Assembly: GCF_014652135.1 (NCBI RefSeq)
Contig: NZ_BMYF01000005.1
Span: 124,001 to 188,000 of the forward strand
Direction of reading: 5' to 3'
Length of the DNA stretch: 64,000 bases
From: Mongoliitalea lutea
GTDB lineage: Bacteria > Bacteroidota > Bacteroidia > Cytophagales > Cyclobacteriaceae
The notes under the pieces were generated by a model, which was not told where the DNA came from, searched no databases, and saw only the letters and a list, made by a program, of their open reading frames with translations. Shown piece after piece: positions 33,818 through 43,534 of the stretch. Position numbers and translations under genes: made by a program. Numbering within the stretch: position 1 is the stretch's first letter; every line of letters starts with the position of its first letter.

Positions 33818-35917
33818 TTAGTTGAATTTCACTTGATACCTTTTGATTACCCCCCGATAATCGCAAGAAACTATTGCTACCCCATCCTTATCTTTGGCTT
33901 GCTCAATCGAAATTTTCACACCAGGATGATCTGATTTCGCGGTTACTTTGGGACTTGTTGCACCTTCTTCAAGACTAGCTTTTACTTCGTAAAGGTCATA
34001 CCCTACGATACCATTTTCATTGGTAGATCTTACAGGAGTAGTTGGAACTTCTACAGTTTGTCCATTCACAGCAATGCTAATCTGAGGAGAAACAGGTCTA
34101 TTGAGTTTTTTACCTTTCGCACTGAAACCCAATCCAAGTAATTCGAATAATCCTTCATCAGCATCTGCCTCAGCAACCAAGAAAATAGCATGTTTTCTAT
34201 CCAATTGATCCACATATTGCGCCACATCGATAGTAAATTGAGTGGGTTCCTGCTTGGCGTTGGCAGGGATCTCGATTACACCAATTTTAGTTCCTTTCCA
34301 CGTTTCATTTGCATAAGGACCATCTAGCCACACATTGACTTTGAAGGCTTTATCTGTCTTAGGAGTGAGGAATAAGTTGAAAGCTGTTTGATTTCCTTCT
34401 TTGGTACCTTCGAATGCTTTCAAGCCCCATTTATCCTCTGCCAAACCACCAAAACCAAAGTATTTGTAGCCGATGATATGCCCATTTTTCACTGGAGCTA
34501 TGGACATGTGGTTATCCCAAATATCCCATGAATCTTGTTGAATGCTGATATCTGACAAGTAAGCTGCATAGCCTGCGGAATAATAACGATAAGGATCTAA
34601 GCCGAAGACATGAAATCCTTCTGAGGTCACTTCAGCTCCTGTGTACTCTCTACCTTCACTATCTTTGGCTGTCCATTGTTGATTGGGCGCATACGGGTCA
34701 AAGGCGCGGATTCTAGCACCTCCACCTTCTGCTACAGGTGTTTCATCCACTTCAATGGTGATCGGAGCAACTACAGGTTGACGAGCAAATCCAAAGCCTC
34801 TTGGTGGCTTATGATAAAACACATACCATTGGCCATTGATCTCTTCTATACTTCCATGGGTATTGTGCCCTCCATTGGTCAGAATAATTGCAGATCCATC
34901 TTCATTTAAAACAGGACCTCTCGAATCGACCAAAACCCCTCCACTTTTCCATGGTCCCAGAGGGGAGTCTCCTACGGCATACCTCAACGTTGAGTTGGTG
35001 CTGCTTACTCCATATTCAGGACCAGAGTAGCCACTAAATACAGTGATGTATTTGTTTCCTACTTTTCTGATAGAAGAAGCTTCAAAGAAATTAAAAGCAC
35101 CCAAATCTTCCCCTTCGTAAATAGCTGGGTAAGTTGTACCAGCAGGATCTCTCAATGCTCCATATCGACTACTTGCTGGTAAAAAGTAAGGGATTACTTC
35201 GGTGCCAGGTCTCAGAGAATACATAGTATTTTGATCCAGCTCTGCTGCTAAAGACCTCTGAAAGCCCCAAAATCCGTAGGCCCTGAATCCAATTTCGTAA
35301 TCAGGATCATTTGGATCCGTGATATAATCGATGTAAACCGCTGGGTCAAATCCTAAAATACTTCCAGGAACGGTCCGTTGGCCATCTTCAGTCATATTGA
35401 TCGGCGTGAAAGGTCCATCAGGCCTAGAGCCTTTGGCAACCATTGCCTCTCTGCCTGGGCCTCTACTGTGTGGGTACAAATAGTATTCTTTAGTACCATC
35501 CTTGCGTTTGACTTCGACCAAATCTGGGGCATACATCACATCCCATTGGCCATCTATCTCATAAGTAAAAATAGCCCCCTCATCTCTCCACTGAGTCAAA
35601 TCTTCTACGGGTGCTGACCACATTCGAATATCCGGGCCACAATAACTATCAAACCTCACATCATGTGAACCAATGATATAAGCACGGTATTTACCAGGGT
35701 TATCTGGGTCTTCAAAAACCCGTGGTTCTCCATCGGGCACATGTTCCCAAAGAGGTAAATACGGGTTACCTGGTATTGTATGGACATATTTTCCATCTTG
35801 GATAAGACTAGATTGGGTTTCCTCTTGGGCACAGGATATAGATGCAGATATGATGACCAATCCAAACGCTAATTTCATTAAGCTTTTCCCAACAGAGAAA
35901 CGTGATAACTTTTTCAT
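33818..35917 (-). CDS. GH43-like multidomain lipoprotein
   Basis: 699 residues; the lipobox ASISC (Cys29) makes it a lipoprotein. The N-terminal half (about 40-420) is a five-bladed propeller with GH43/GH32-superfamily features: RVFEDPDNPGKYRAY (Asp), ILGFDPAVYIDYI (Asp near 195) and FNFFEASSIRKV (Glu near 285). The usual short loops are replaced by longer ones, so it is a divergent member. Residues 430-700 form two beta-rich domains, one resembling a carbohydrate-binding sandwich and a C-terminal Ig-like domain. The substrate is unknown; arabinoxylan side chains are expected from context. Confidence 0.75.
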   Translation of the reverse strand: MKKLSRFSVGKSLMKLAFGLVIISASISCAQEETQSSLIQDGKYVHTIPGNPYLPLWEHVPDGEPRVFEDPDNPGKYRAYIIGSHDVRFDSYCGPDIRMWSAPVEDLTQWRDEGAIFTYEIDGQWDVMYAPDLVEVKRKDGTKEYYLYPHSRGPGREAMVAKGSRPDGPFTPINMTEDGQRTVPGSILGFDPAVYIDYITDPNDPDYEIGFRAYGFWGFQRSLAAELDQNTMYSLRPGTEVIPYFLPASSRYGALRDPAGTTYPAIYEGEDLGAFNFFEASSIRKVGNKYITVFSGYSGPEYGVSSTNSTLRYAVGDSPLGPWKSGGVLVDSRGPVLNEDGSAIILTNGGHNTHGSIEEINGQWYVFYHKPPRGFGFARQPVVAPITIEVDETPVAEGGGARIRAFDPYAPNQQWTAKDSEGREYTGAEVTSEGFHVFGLDPYRYYSAGYAAYLSDISIQQDSWDIWDNHMSIAPVKNGHIIGYKYFGFGGLAEDKWGLKAFEGTKEGNQTAFNLFLTPKTDKAFKVNVWLDGPYANETWKGTKIGVIEIPANAKQEPTQFTIDVAQYVDQLDRKHAIFLVAEADADEGLFELLGLGFSAKGKKLNRPVSPQISIAVNGQTVEVPTTPVRSTNENGIVGYDLYEVKASLEEGATSPKVTAKSDHPGVKISIEQAKDKDGVAIVSCDYRGVIKRYQVKFN

Positions 35918-35983
35918 AGAATAGGTTTATTCGTGAGATTTTTTATTTCTATTGCTAGACTTTTGACAAATCTTTTAGGTTCA

Positions 35984-36916
35984 TCATATTGAGGACTTAG
36001 CTACAAGAAAACGATTGACATCAAGCCAATGCATAAAGGCCTCAAACCAGCGATTACTCGTTCTGTTGGGGTTTCCTAACCCAAACCCATGACCGCCGTT
36101 TTGATAGAGATGAAATTCAACTGGAACACCTGCTTTATACCATGAATCGATAATTCCAAATTGACCACGGAAAAGAAAATCATCAGTAGCAATCACATTG
36201 AACATTGAAGGCGCATTTTTTGGCACCTCGACAGGTCCCATGCCACCGTAAATTGGGCCTATAAAGGCCAATTTCATAGTTTGAGAATTTAGCGTGCAGT
36301 GCATGGTCAGGCCAGCTCCAGCAGAGAAGCCAATCATCCCAATTCTGTCTGTATCCACACCCCACTCTTCAGCTCTCTCGACAATCATTGCGTAGGCAGC
36401 CTCAGCATCTTCTAGTTGGTCTGAAAGATCCCGTTGCACAGGACGAGGTCTTGGCTCTTCGTTGGAAGCTTCATCAAAGGTCCTATTCATAGAATCTCTA
36501 AATCCGTCCAAAGACTCTGGCGTTGGATGAAGTCTATACTTGAGTACAAAAGCGGTGATTCCCTGATCTGCCAAGGCTTTTGCTACTTTCCAGCCTTCAT
36601 TATCCATAGAAAGCCATCGAAATCCTCCTCCAGGAGCCACAATCACGGCCGACCCATTGGCTTTTCCAGGCGCTGGAAAGAAAGGGGTAAGTGTTGCCGC
36701 TGTGATATTACGTGCCATTGGGTCACCCCATTGACGAAACCAAGTCTCCGAAGCGGGTTGATCTTTTACATCTCCTGTATTGAGAGGGATGGCATTGGGT
36801 TCTTCAGGGGTTTCAAGTGGGTAAATGGTCCCATCCTGAGCTTTAGTAGCCAATGCATAGAAAAGTAAGCACACTACTAGGGAAGACTTAGCTAAATTCT
36901 TAAGTGTAATCAACAT
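35984..36916 (-). CDS. Secreted alpha/beta-hydrolase esterase (xylan esterase candidate)
   Basis: 310 residues with a signal peptide ending near ATKAQ. Key motifs are the oxyanion loop VIVAPGGGFRWL (about 90-101), nucleophile Ser in GFSAGAGL (about 203-210) and a C-terminal His in GGHGFGLGNP. The layout matches the BD-FAE/acetylxylan-esterase-like exported hydrolases common in Bacteroidota xylan loci, which remove acetyl or feruloyl groups. The internal segment RTFDEASNEEPRPRPVQRDL is an insertion before the nucleophile region. It lies between GH43 genes in the same direction. Confidence 0.88.
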   Translation of the reverse strand: MLITLKNLAKSSLVVCLLFYALATKAQDGTIYPLETPEEPNAIPLNTGDVKDQPASETWFRQWGDPMARNITAATLTPFFPAPGKANGSAVIVAPGGGFRWLSMDNEGWKVAKALADQGITAFVLKYRLHPTPESLDGFRDSMNRTFDEASNEEPRPRPVQRDLSDQLEDAEAAYAMIVERAEEWGVDTDRIGMIGFSAGAGLTMHCTLNSQTMKLAFIGPIYGGMGPVEVPKNAPSMFNVIATDDFLFRGQFGIIDSWYKAGVPVEFHLYQNGGHGFGLGNPNRTSNRWFEAFMHWLDVNRFLVAKSSI

Positions 36917-36967
36917 AACAAGATCATTTTACTGGGTTCAACATGTGCATTAAATCAAATCTTCGTG

Positions 36968-38707
36968 CTATTTCACACTAATATCATTGGCGGAGGTTGC
37001 ATACAAGCCAATCATATTTCCGGTAAATCCTCCTGCTACATTGGTAGATAAAATATCTCCTGATACGACACCACCAAGTGTGGAGAAGTCCGACCCATTC
37101 AATGAATATGCGAATTCAAAATCATCTCCGGTTGCTTTCACTTGCAGGAAAATCGGTTTGGATAAGTCTACTTTAACACTTGCCAAGACTTGGGACTTCA
37201 CGCTTCTACTTCTCCCTCTGCCCTCTGCCTCTGTACGCTCTAACAGCAACACGTGATCATTACCAACTTTTGTCACACCAAATACATAGTGAAAAGACTC
37301 ACTTTGTACGCAGGCAATACCCGCTAAATCTTTTTCTGAATTTGGCTTATAATCCAGCTCCGTTGTAAATGAGAAATTCTTGTGTTGCTGTCTGTAAAAA
37401 AGTGTTGACGTAGGCTTCATTTCTTTCATATTGACTGCAAAAGGTGTGATTTCAGCCCCATTTTTAGTCATCTTCAAGAAGTCCTCTCTAGGTCCACGCA
37501 ATCCAATCCAGCGAAAATCCAACTTGTCTCCATCAAATCTCTCTGTGTAGGTGAAATTTCCATTGGGGAAGAAGCCGTCTTGACCTGTTTTATTTTCAGT
37601 CACACCTCCAGGCATTTTTAATTTTGGTTGGATCGGTACAAGTCCGTTTTCAAATACCGGCCATTCTCCTGACCAATCTACTGGTAGGATAAAGGTCTCT
37701 CTTCCCGTATTGACTCTATTTTTTTCATTTGGTCTAATTCCCAAAAAGACCCCATAATACTTATCATCTGGACCAAGTACTAAGTCTGCATGCCCTGCCC
37801 AATCCACACGATTGCTTCGATTACCAAAATATCGCTGCGTCAAAATAGGATTAGAAGGTGCAGGAATATATGGCCCCATCGGATGGTCACTCTTAAAAAT
37901 CACCTCGCTGTGATTGCCTCCTGTGCCACCTTCTGCACACATCAAATAATAAGCATCATTCTTTTTGTAAATATGCGGGGCTTCTATCCAAATAGGGTTC
38001 TTGGAAGGATCTACTCCCCCATCTACAATAATTTTATCGGTTCCTTCGATCACTTGGTCATTTTCCAAGTCATATTCCCAGATTTTAATTACCCGATGTC
38101 CATCGTACCGCTCTTTTCCGGGGTCTGGAGCATCATTATGAACAACATAGGCTTTTCCATTATCATCAAAAAACATCCCAGGATCGATTCCATCAAATTT
38201 CAATTTAATTGGATCACTCCAGCCCTGAAACGGGTCTTTGGTTTTGACCACAATGTTTCCAAAATCCCCTGCAAACTGCGTGGTAATCATGTAAAACGTA
38301 TCATTGTAAGGATTATACTTAATATCCGGAGCAAAAATACCCAAGGCAATAGGTGCCTCAGAAACTTTCAGTTGAGATTTCCTATCTAATACATGGCCAA
38401 TCTGAGTCCAATTGACCAAATCTTTGGAATGAAAAATCGGAACCCCCGGAAACATTACAAACGACGAGACGACCATAAAATAATCATCTCCTTTGCGGGT
38501 GATAGCAGGATCAGGATAACAACCTTGAAGAATTGGGTTGTAGAACTCATCTGGTCCAAGTGGGTTATCAATGTACACTTGATCTTTGCCTTCGTAGGTA
38601 GCGTACTTGAAAATCGGATTTTTCTGTGCATTTCTTTGAGCGAAACTGTGCCCAAATGAGAACAACATGCACGTAATCAATAACCAACAAATTCGATAAT
38701 TTTTCAT
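36968..38707 (-). CDS. GH43 beta-xylosidase/arabinofuranosidase with C-terminal sandwich
   Basis: 579 residues, signal peptide ending near SFAQR. The propeller (about 45-380) opens with NPILQGCYPDPAITRKGDDYFMV, the pattern of XynB-type GH43 enzymes. Catalytic residues are Asp in YPDPA (about 65), Asp in GIDPGMFFDD and Glu in WIEAPHIYKK. The C-terminal domain (about 400-579) is a beta-sandwich of the GH43_C2/XynB_C type, which closes the active site in exo-acting beta-xylosidases. The likely role is release of xylose or arabinose from oligosaccharides in the periplasm. Confidence 0.94.
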   Translation of the reverse strand: MKNYRICWLLITCMLFSFGHSFAQRNAQKNPIFKYATYEGKDQVYIDNPLGPDEFYNPILQGCYPDPAITRKGDDYFMVVSSFVMFPGVPIFHSKDLVNWTQIGHVLDRKSQLKVSEAPIALGIFAPDIKYNPYNDTFYMITTQFAGDFGNIVVKTKDPFQGWSDPIKLKFDGIDPGMFFDDNGKAYVVHNDAPDPGKERYDGHRVIKIWEYDLENDQVIEGTDKIIVDGGVDPSKNPIWIEAPHIYKKNDAYYLMCAEGGTGGNHSEVIFKSDHPMGPYIPAPSNPILTQRYFGNRSNRVDWAGHADLVLGPDDKYYGVFLGIRPNEKNRVNTGRETFILPVDWSGEWPVFENGLVPIQPKLKMPGGVTENKTGQDGFFPNGNFTYTERFDGDKLDFRWIGLRGPREDFLKMTKNGAEITPFAVNMKEMKPTSTLFYRQQHKNFSFTTELDYKPNSEKDLAGIACVQSESFHYVFGVTKVGNDHVLLLERTEAEGRGRSRSVKSQVLASVKVDLSKPIFLQVKATGDDFEFAYSLNGSDFSTLGGVVSGDILSTNVAGGFTGNMIGLYATSANDISVK

Positions 38708-38724
38708 TCAGTAATAGGTTTGAT

Positions 38725-39630
38725 TTAGTTTAATTTAGTTAACACATCCAACATTTGCTCTCCATAGCGGCTACCTAATTCCCTATAGCCTGCTGTAGAA
38801 AAGTGTAAGCCATCATCTATAGCCTCACAATCTTGGGATGAAATCACATATGCTTTTGGAATGTACGTTGGCAGCGATTGAATAATAGGATTCATGGATG
38901 CGCATTTCCCCCCTTGGGCTTCTCCGACCACTTCTCCTGCCAAAATTGGAACACTATCTTGAGGTAGATTCAAATCCCGCAAAAGTCTATCGTAGACTTT
39001 TTTTACTTTCATTGGCCACATAGCATCCCCTGTATTCGATTCTCCTTGATGAAGAAGAATCCCTTTGATAACTCCTTTTTTCTGTGCCTCTTTGGCCAAA
39101 GAGACAAGTCTATCATAAGGAGAATCATTGTAGTGACTAGCGGTATTTTTTAACCAGTCCGGAGAATCCTGTAAATAAGACGCTCGTTCATCCTCATCAA
39201 AAAGTTCTATTCTCGTTCCTCCTACAGACACATTGATTACACCAACTTTAATATGTGAAGGAAGCTTTGCTATCAAGGTTTTTCCAAAGTAATCTACCGG
39301 ACTGATACCTGTGTTGCAGCGGGTAATTGGGGCTGCGGCCGGATACCAGCTCCCTTGAACTCTATTAAGCTCCGGACAATCAACCGCAGCCATCATTAAA
39401 AAACGCTCAGATGTCTGCTGATCTTGAGCTTCATAAGGGGAAAAGCCCTCCATATTTGACTGTCCAAAGGCTAAAAAAACATAGAAATTGGGATCTACTC
39501 CATCCTGTACATTCATTCTTTTTGCAGGAGTCAATACTTGCAAAGAGGGTAAATGATCTACAATCAAGTAATATCCCGTAACAGTAACAAGACCGAATAC
39601 ACATACCCAAACCATCAAACTTTTTCCCAT
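38725..39630 (-). CDS. CE6-like acetylxylan esterase (SASA family)
   Basis: 301 residues. An N-terminal hydrophobic segment (MVWVCVFGLVTVTGYYLIV) is an uncleaved anchor or signal. The SGNH/SASA catalytic residues are visible: Ser in FGQSNMEG (about 54-61), the glycine block VSVGGTRIELFD, HQGESNTGD, and Asp-x-x-His in DDGLHFS near the C terminus. This is the CE6 pattern for removing acetyl groups from xylan. It sits between GH43 and GH95, with only 6 bases to the GH95 stop, so the two are co-expressed. Confidence 0.9.
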   Translation of the reverse strand: MGKSLMVWVCVFGLVTVTGYYLIVDHLPSLQVLTPAKRMNVQDGVDPNFYVFLAFGQSNMEGFSPYEAQDQQTSERFLMMAAVDCPELNRVQGSWYPAAAPITRCNTGISPVDYFGKTLIAKLPSHIKVGVINVSVGGTRIELFDEDERASYLQDSPDWLKNTASHYNDSPYDRLVSLAKEAQKKGVIKGILLHQGESNTGDAMWPMKVKKVYDRLLRDLNLPQDSVPILAGEVVGEAQGGKCASMNPIIQSLPTYIPKAYVISSQDCEAIDDGLHFSTAGYRELGSRYGEQMLDVLTKLN

Positions 39631-39636
39631 AACAAT

Positions 39637-42102
39637 TTACTTCTGTGTTAATTGAATAATTTCACCTGCTTTGGTTGCTATCTCATATTCGTAGATTTTC
39701 CTCAATTCCGGTAAGTTGGATTTGCTCATATCATCTACAAATGGCTTAATTTCAGGAACAGTATAAAAAGGATTTGAATTTTCCCCTGAAAGCAGTTGTA
39801 ACCCTTTCCCTTTCAAAGGATGATACGATCTAATGATACAAGTACCTCCCAAATTAGAATGGATACGGATAGCTTTTGCTTGAGAGTTCTCCCAATCAAT
39901 CGCTACTTCAAATCCTCCTCTAGCCCTCAATCCTGACACTTTGCCTTTCTTCCATGCATCAGGTAAGGCAGGAAGAATATGAATAGCACCATCATGACTC
40001 TGTAAAAGCATTTCGGCAATTCCGGCGGTACAGCCAAAATTTCCATCAATCTGGAAGGGTGGATGAGAATCAAATAAGTTAGGGTAGGTGCCTCCTTTTT
40101 GTTTGCCATCAGGAAGAATAGCTGGACTTAGCTGATCCTTGAGCAATTTCAATGCATGGTTTCCATCTAAAAATCGAGCCCATAAATTAACTTTCCATCC
40201 CATAGACCAGCCTGTAGAGACATCTCCTCTCGCTTGAAGAGAAACTTTAGCCGCTTCAAATAATTCTGGAGTTCGATAAGGTGAAATCTGATTGGATGGA
40301 TAAAGTCCATACAGATGCGACACATGTCTATGATCATCTTCGGGATTATCCCAATCAAAGAACCACTCTTGCAGCTGCCCCCACTTCCCTATCCTCATTG
40401 GAGGAAGGGCTGCCATACGCTCTTTCATCACCTCAAGCTCTGGATCATTATCGTTGAGGATAGCACCGGCAGCGATAGTTTTTCGGAACAAATCCAACAA
40501 GAGCTGATTATCCATGGTGTTCCCCATAGCCACAGCTGCTCTGTGATGCTGATAAGGAACGTTTTCAGGGGAAACTGAAGGAGAGACTACCCAATACCCT
40601 GTATCCGGATCCTCTGTCATAAAGTCAACAAAAAATAGAGCAGCTGACTTCAAGGCTGGGTAAACTTGTAACAAGAATGCCTCATTACCGGAAAACTCAT
40701 ATTTCTCCCACAGATGTTGCGCGAGCCAAGCTCCTCCTAATGGCCACATGCCTGATTCTGCAAAATCAATTGGGCCGGTAACTCTCCATAAATCCGTATT
40801 ATGGTGGAGCACCCACCCTCTCGCACCATACATATTTTGGGCTGTGGACTGACCTGACTCCGATAATTCCCGCACCATCTGTATGAAAGGCTCATGGAGT
40901 TCAGATAAATTGGTAATTTCAGCTGGCCAATAATTCATTTCCGCATTGATATTGACCGTGTATTTACTGTCCCAAGCTGGATGCAGTTGGTAATTCCATA
41001 TGCCCTGCAAATTGGCTGGCTGCCCTCCGGGTCTGGATGAAGCAATCAACAAATACCTGCCAAACTGAAAATACAATGCTGCCAAATGCGGATCTTCACC
41101 TGAAGCAAAGTGCTCGATCCGCTTATCTGTGGGAAGATCAGCAGCTGGAGTTACCCCCAAATCCAAACTTACCCTATTGTATAAACTTTGGTAATCAGTT
41201 AGATGATCTTGAAGAAGGATAGTATAATCTTTCGAAGTCGCCTTGGCTAAAACCTCGTTGACTTTAGCAGCAGGATCTTCACTGATGTCCTGATAGTTGA
41301 CAAAATTGGTCGCAATTGCAATGAAAATGAGTACCTCTTCTGCATCAATCACTTGGATATGATCATCTTTAACCCGAAGCTCACCTGTCTTGGGAAGTAT
41401 AAATTTAGCTTGGCCTTCGAAAACTACTGCTCCCTTGATCCCCTCATGATCGGAGGACTTTCCGGTAAATACCAATGCATCCGATGTTGTAGAAACCATT
41501 AAACTCCCCGGTCTATCAAAGGAAGTAGTGAAATTAAGTGCTTTGACTTCATCCGCTTTGAGTCTAAACACTAATACCTGATCAGGGAAAGAGGCAAAAG
41601 CTTCGGAAGAAATTTTCACGCCTGATTTTTGGAATTCCGTTCGGACGATACCGGTTTCTAAATCCAACTCTCTGTAATATTCCGAAACCTGACTGCTATC
41701 CTGATGGGTAATTCTTAAATTCCCAATAGTTTGATAGGGCATCCCATGGACTCCACTGAAAAAATTCTCATCCACCAATTGTTGTGCTTTCACATATGCT
41801 CCCTCAAAAATCAACTCCTGTACTTGTCTCAATACACCAAGAGCATTTGGATTATCATTTTCATGAGGCTGTCCTGCATAGAAAGTATTTTCATTCAATT
41901 GAATCAATTCACGCGAAGGATCTCCAAAAATCATGGCACCTAGTCGCCCATTGCCAATTGGTAAAGCCTCTACCCATTGACTAGCAGGTTGTTCATACCA
42001 CAACTTCCAATCTTGGCTTGTAACCTCTTCTTTAACAGCACAGGCGCTCAAACTGAAAATCAGCAGACAAATCAAACTATATTTACGTATGTCGATACTC
42101 AT
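39637..42102 (-). CDS. GH95 alpha-L-fucosidase/alpha-L-galactosidase, lipoprotein
   Basis: 821 residues; the lipobox SLSAC (Cys21) makes it a lipoprotein. The N-terminal GH95 beta-sandwich starts with [14 protein letters not shown] (about 47-60). The (alpha/alpha)6 barrel carries [32 protein letters not shown] around 360-390, HHNTDLWR and [18 protein letters not shown], all diagnostic. GH95 enzymes cleave alpha-1,2-L-fucose, but some from xylan loci of gut Bacteroides act on alpha-L-galactose caps of complex arabinoxylan. In this locus, L-galactose release is the better guess; sequence alone cannot decide. Confidence 0.92.
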   Translation of the reverse strand: MSIDIRKYSLICLLIFSLSACAVKEEVTSQDWKLWYEQPASQWVEALPIGNGRLGAMIFGDPSRELIQLNENTFYAGQPHENDNPNALGVLRQVQELIFEGAYVKAQQLVDENFFSGVHGMPYQTIGNLRITHQDSSQVSEYYRELDLETGIVRTEFQKSGVKISSEAFASFPDQVLVFRLKADEVKALNFTTSFDRPGSLMVSTTSDALVFTGKSSDHEGIKGAVVFEGQAKFILPKTGELRVKDDHIQVIDAEEVLIFIAIATNFVNYQDISEDPAAKVNEVLAKATSKDYTILLQDHLTDYQSLYNRVSLDLGVTPAADLPTDKRIEHFASGEDPHLAALYFQFGRYLLIASSRPGGQPANLQGIWNYQLHPAWDSKYTVNINAEMNYWPAEITNLSELHEPFIQMVRELSESGQSTAQNMYGARGWVLHHNTDLWRVTGPIDFAESGMWPLGGAWLAQHLWEKYEFSGNEAFLLQVYPALKSAALFFVDFMTEDPDTGYWVVSPSVSPENVPYQHHRAAVAMGNTMDNQLLLDLFRKTIAAGAILNDNDPELEVMKERMAALPPMRIGKWGQLQEWFFDWDNPEDDHRHVSHLYGLYPSNQISPYRTPELFEAAKVSLQARGDVSTGWSMGWKVNLWARFLDGNHALKLLKDQLSPAILPDGKQKGGTYPNLFDSHPPFQIDGNFGCTAGIAEMLLQSHDGAIHILPALPDAWKKGKVSGLRARGGFEVAIDWENSQAKAIRIHSNLGGTCIIRSYHPLKGKGLQLLSGENSNPFYTVPEIKPFVDDMSKSNLPELRKIYEYEIATKAGEIIQLTQK

Positions 42103-42125
42103 GAATCAAATAGTCTCGATTTAAG

Positions 42126-43505
42126 TTATAGAAAGGTGACCCAATCCAACGCTAAGTTTCCGCTGCCTTTATAGACAAATACCAAATCATGTAGCCCATT
42201 TACTTGGGCAGCTGTAGACTCTTGTATTTCTACCCAGCCATTGCTTGGCTTTATAGGTATTTCTGCAATGATTTTCCCATTTTCCAAAGCTGAGCGCACT
42301 TGAAGTATCCCCTCAGTATCGGCATTTACTTTTACCTTGATTGCTCCCAGTTGACTAGTTCCGAAATCAACTTTGTTATACCGCACCCAAGAATTGTTCT
42401 GAGTGAAAACTGACTTCCACCCATCAAATGGCACATCCTTATTCAGAAATTCAATCGCATAGCCTTGGGTACTTTTGGAGCTGTACCGATCAGGATGTAT
42501 CCGACGATTCGCCTCTGAAATACCGATCCCCCGGTGAGTTGGGATTACTTTTTTGATCAAACCATCAGCTGTAAAAAACAAGCTATCAGCTCGGATAGAG
42601 CGATTTTTATCAAAATCAGGAGAAAAATCATTATGATGGTAAAAGAAATACCATTGCCCTTTGAACTTGGCTACGGACTGATGATTGGTCCAGCAACCGG
42701 TAGGTGATTCATCCATAATCACACCTTTGTATTCAAATGGACCTAAGGGATGACGCGCAGTTGCATATTCAATACGCTCGGTTTGATTTTCTACTCTTGG
42801 ATAGGTTAGGTAATAAATTCCATTTCTTTCAAACAAGAACGGCCCTTCTTTCAAACCTTTGGACGGAATATTTTCAATGATTCTTGGCTCCTCAGCCAAT
42901 TCCAACATATTGTCCTTCAGCTTAGCAACAAAAAAATCATGCTGTGACCAATACAAGTAGGCTTGTCCATCTTTATCAATAAATACATTTGGGTCTATGC
43001 CATATACCTGAGGAATGGGCGTTGGTTCTGGAGTGAATGGACCGCCCGGATTATCTCCTATAGCTACCCCAATATTGAAAGCAGAACCATTGACTGTTGG
43101 ATCGTTTTGTCTTTCTAAATGTCCTTTGGCTTTGGAAGGAAAAAAGAAATAGTACTTTCCATTTTTCTCTGCCCCATCAGGTGCCCACATACTATATGAT
43201 TCCTGATCTGCCCAAGGCACATGCGATTGATGCAAAGCCATGCCATGGTCATCCCAATCAATCAAATTATCAGAAGAAAACACATGGTAATCTTCCATAC
43301 AAAACCAATCAGGTCTGCCTTGAGTATGTTCACAGCGGATATCATGTGAAGCATAAATATATATTCTATCCCCAAAAACTTTGGCACTGGGGTCTGCGGA
43401 AAACTGATGTCTAACTAATGGGTTTTGTGCGAAAGCTATTGTTTGTATGAGCAATAAGGCCCATAAAAACATTGATTTCCTTAAAAGTACATGGGTATGA
43501 ATCAT
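42126..43505 (-). CDS. GH43 glycosidase with C-terminal CBM6-like domain
   Basis: 459 residues; ATG at 43472 (MFLWALLLIQTIAFAQ) is an alternative start that places the signal peptide at the very N terminus. The GH43 residues are Asp in FSADPSA, Asp in GIDPNVFIDKDG and Glu in LKEGPFLFERNG. A CBM6-like sandwich follows from about 330 and ends in LALDWVTFL. The architecture matches the 29369-30742 protein, but the loops differ (HDIRCEHTQGRPDWFCMEDY). An arabinofuranosidase on arabinoxylan is likely. Confidence 0.92.
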   Translation of the reverse strand: MIHTHVLLRKSMFLWALLLIQTIAFAQNPLVRHQFSADPSAKVFGDRIYIYASHDIRCEHTQGRPDWFCMEDYHVFSSDNLIDWDDHGMALHQSHVPWADQESYSMWAPDGAEKNGKYYFFFPSKAKGHLERQNDPTVNGSAFNIGVAIGDNPGGPFTPEPTPIPQVYGIDPNVFIDKDGQAYLYWSQHDFFVAKLKDNMLELAEEPRIIENIPSKGLKEGPFLFERNGIYYLTYPRVENQTERIEYATARHPLGPFEYKGVIMDESPTGCWTNHQSVAKFKGQWYFFYHHNDFSPDFDKNRSIRADSLFFTADGLIKKVIPTHRGIGISEANRRIHPDRYSSKSTQGYAIEFLNKDVPFDGWKSVFTQNNSWVRYNKVDFGTSQLGAIKVKVNADTEGILQVRSALENGKIIAEIPIKPSNGWVEIQESTAAQVNGLHDLVFVYKGSGNLALDWVTFL

Positions 43506-43534
43506 CGGTATATCTGGGTTTAATAGGTTATAGG

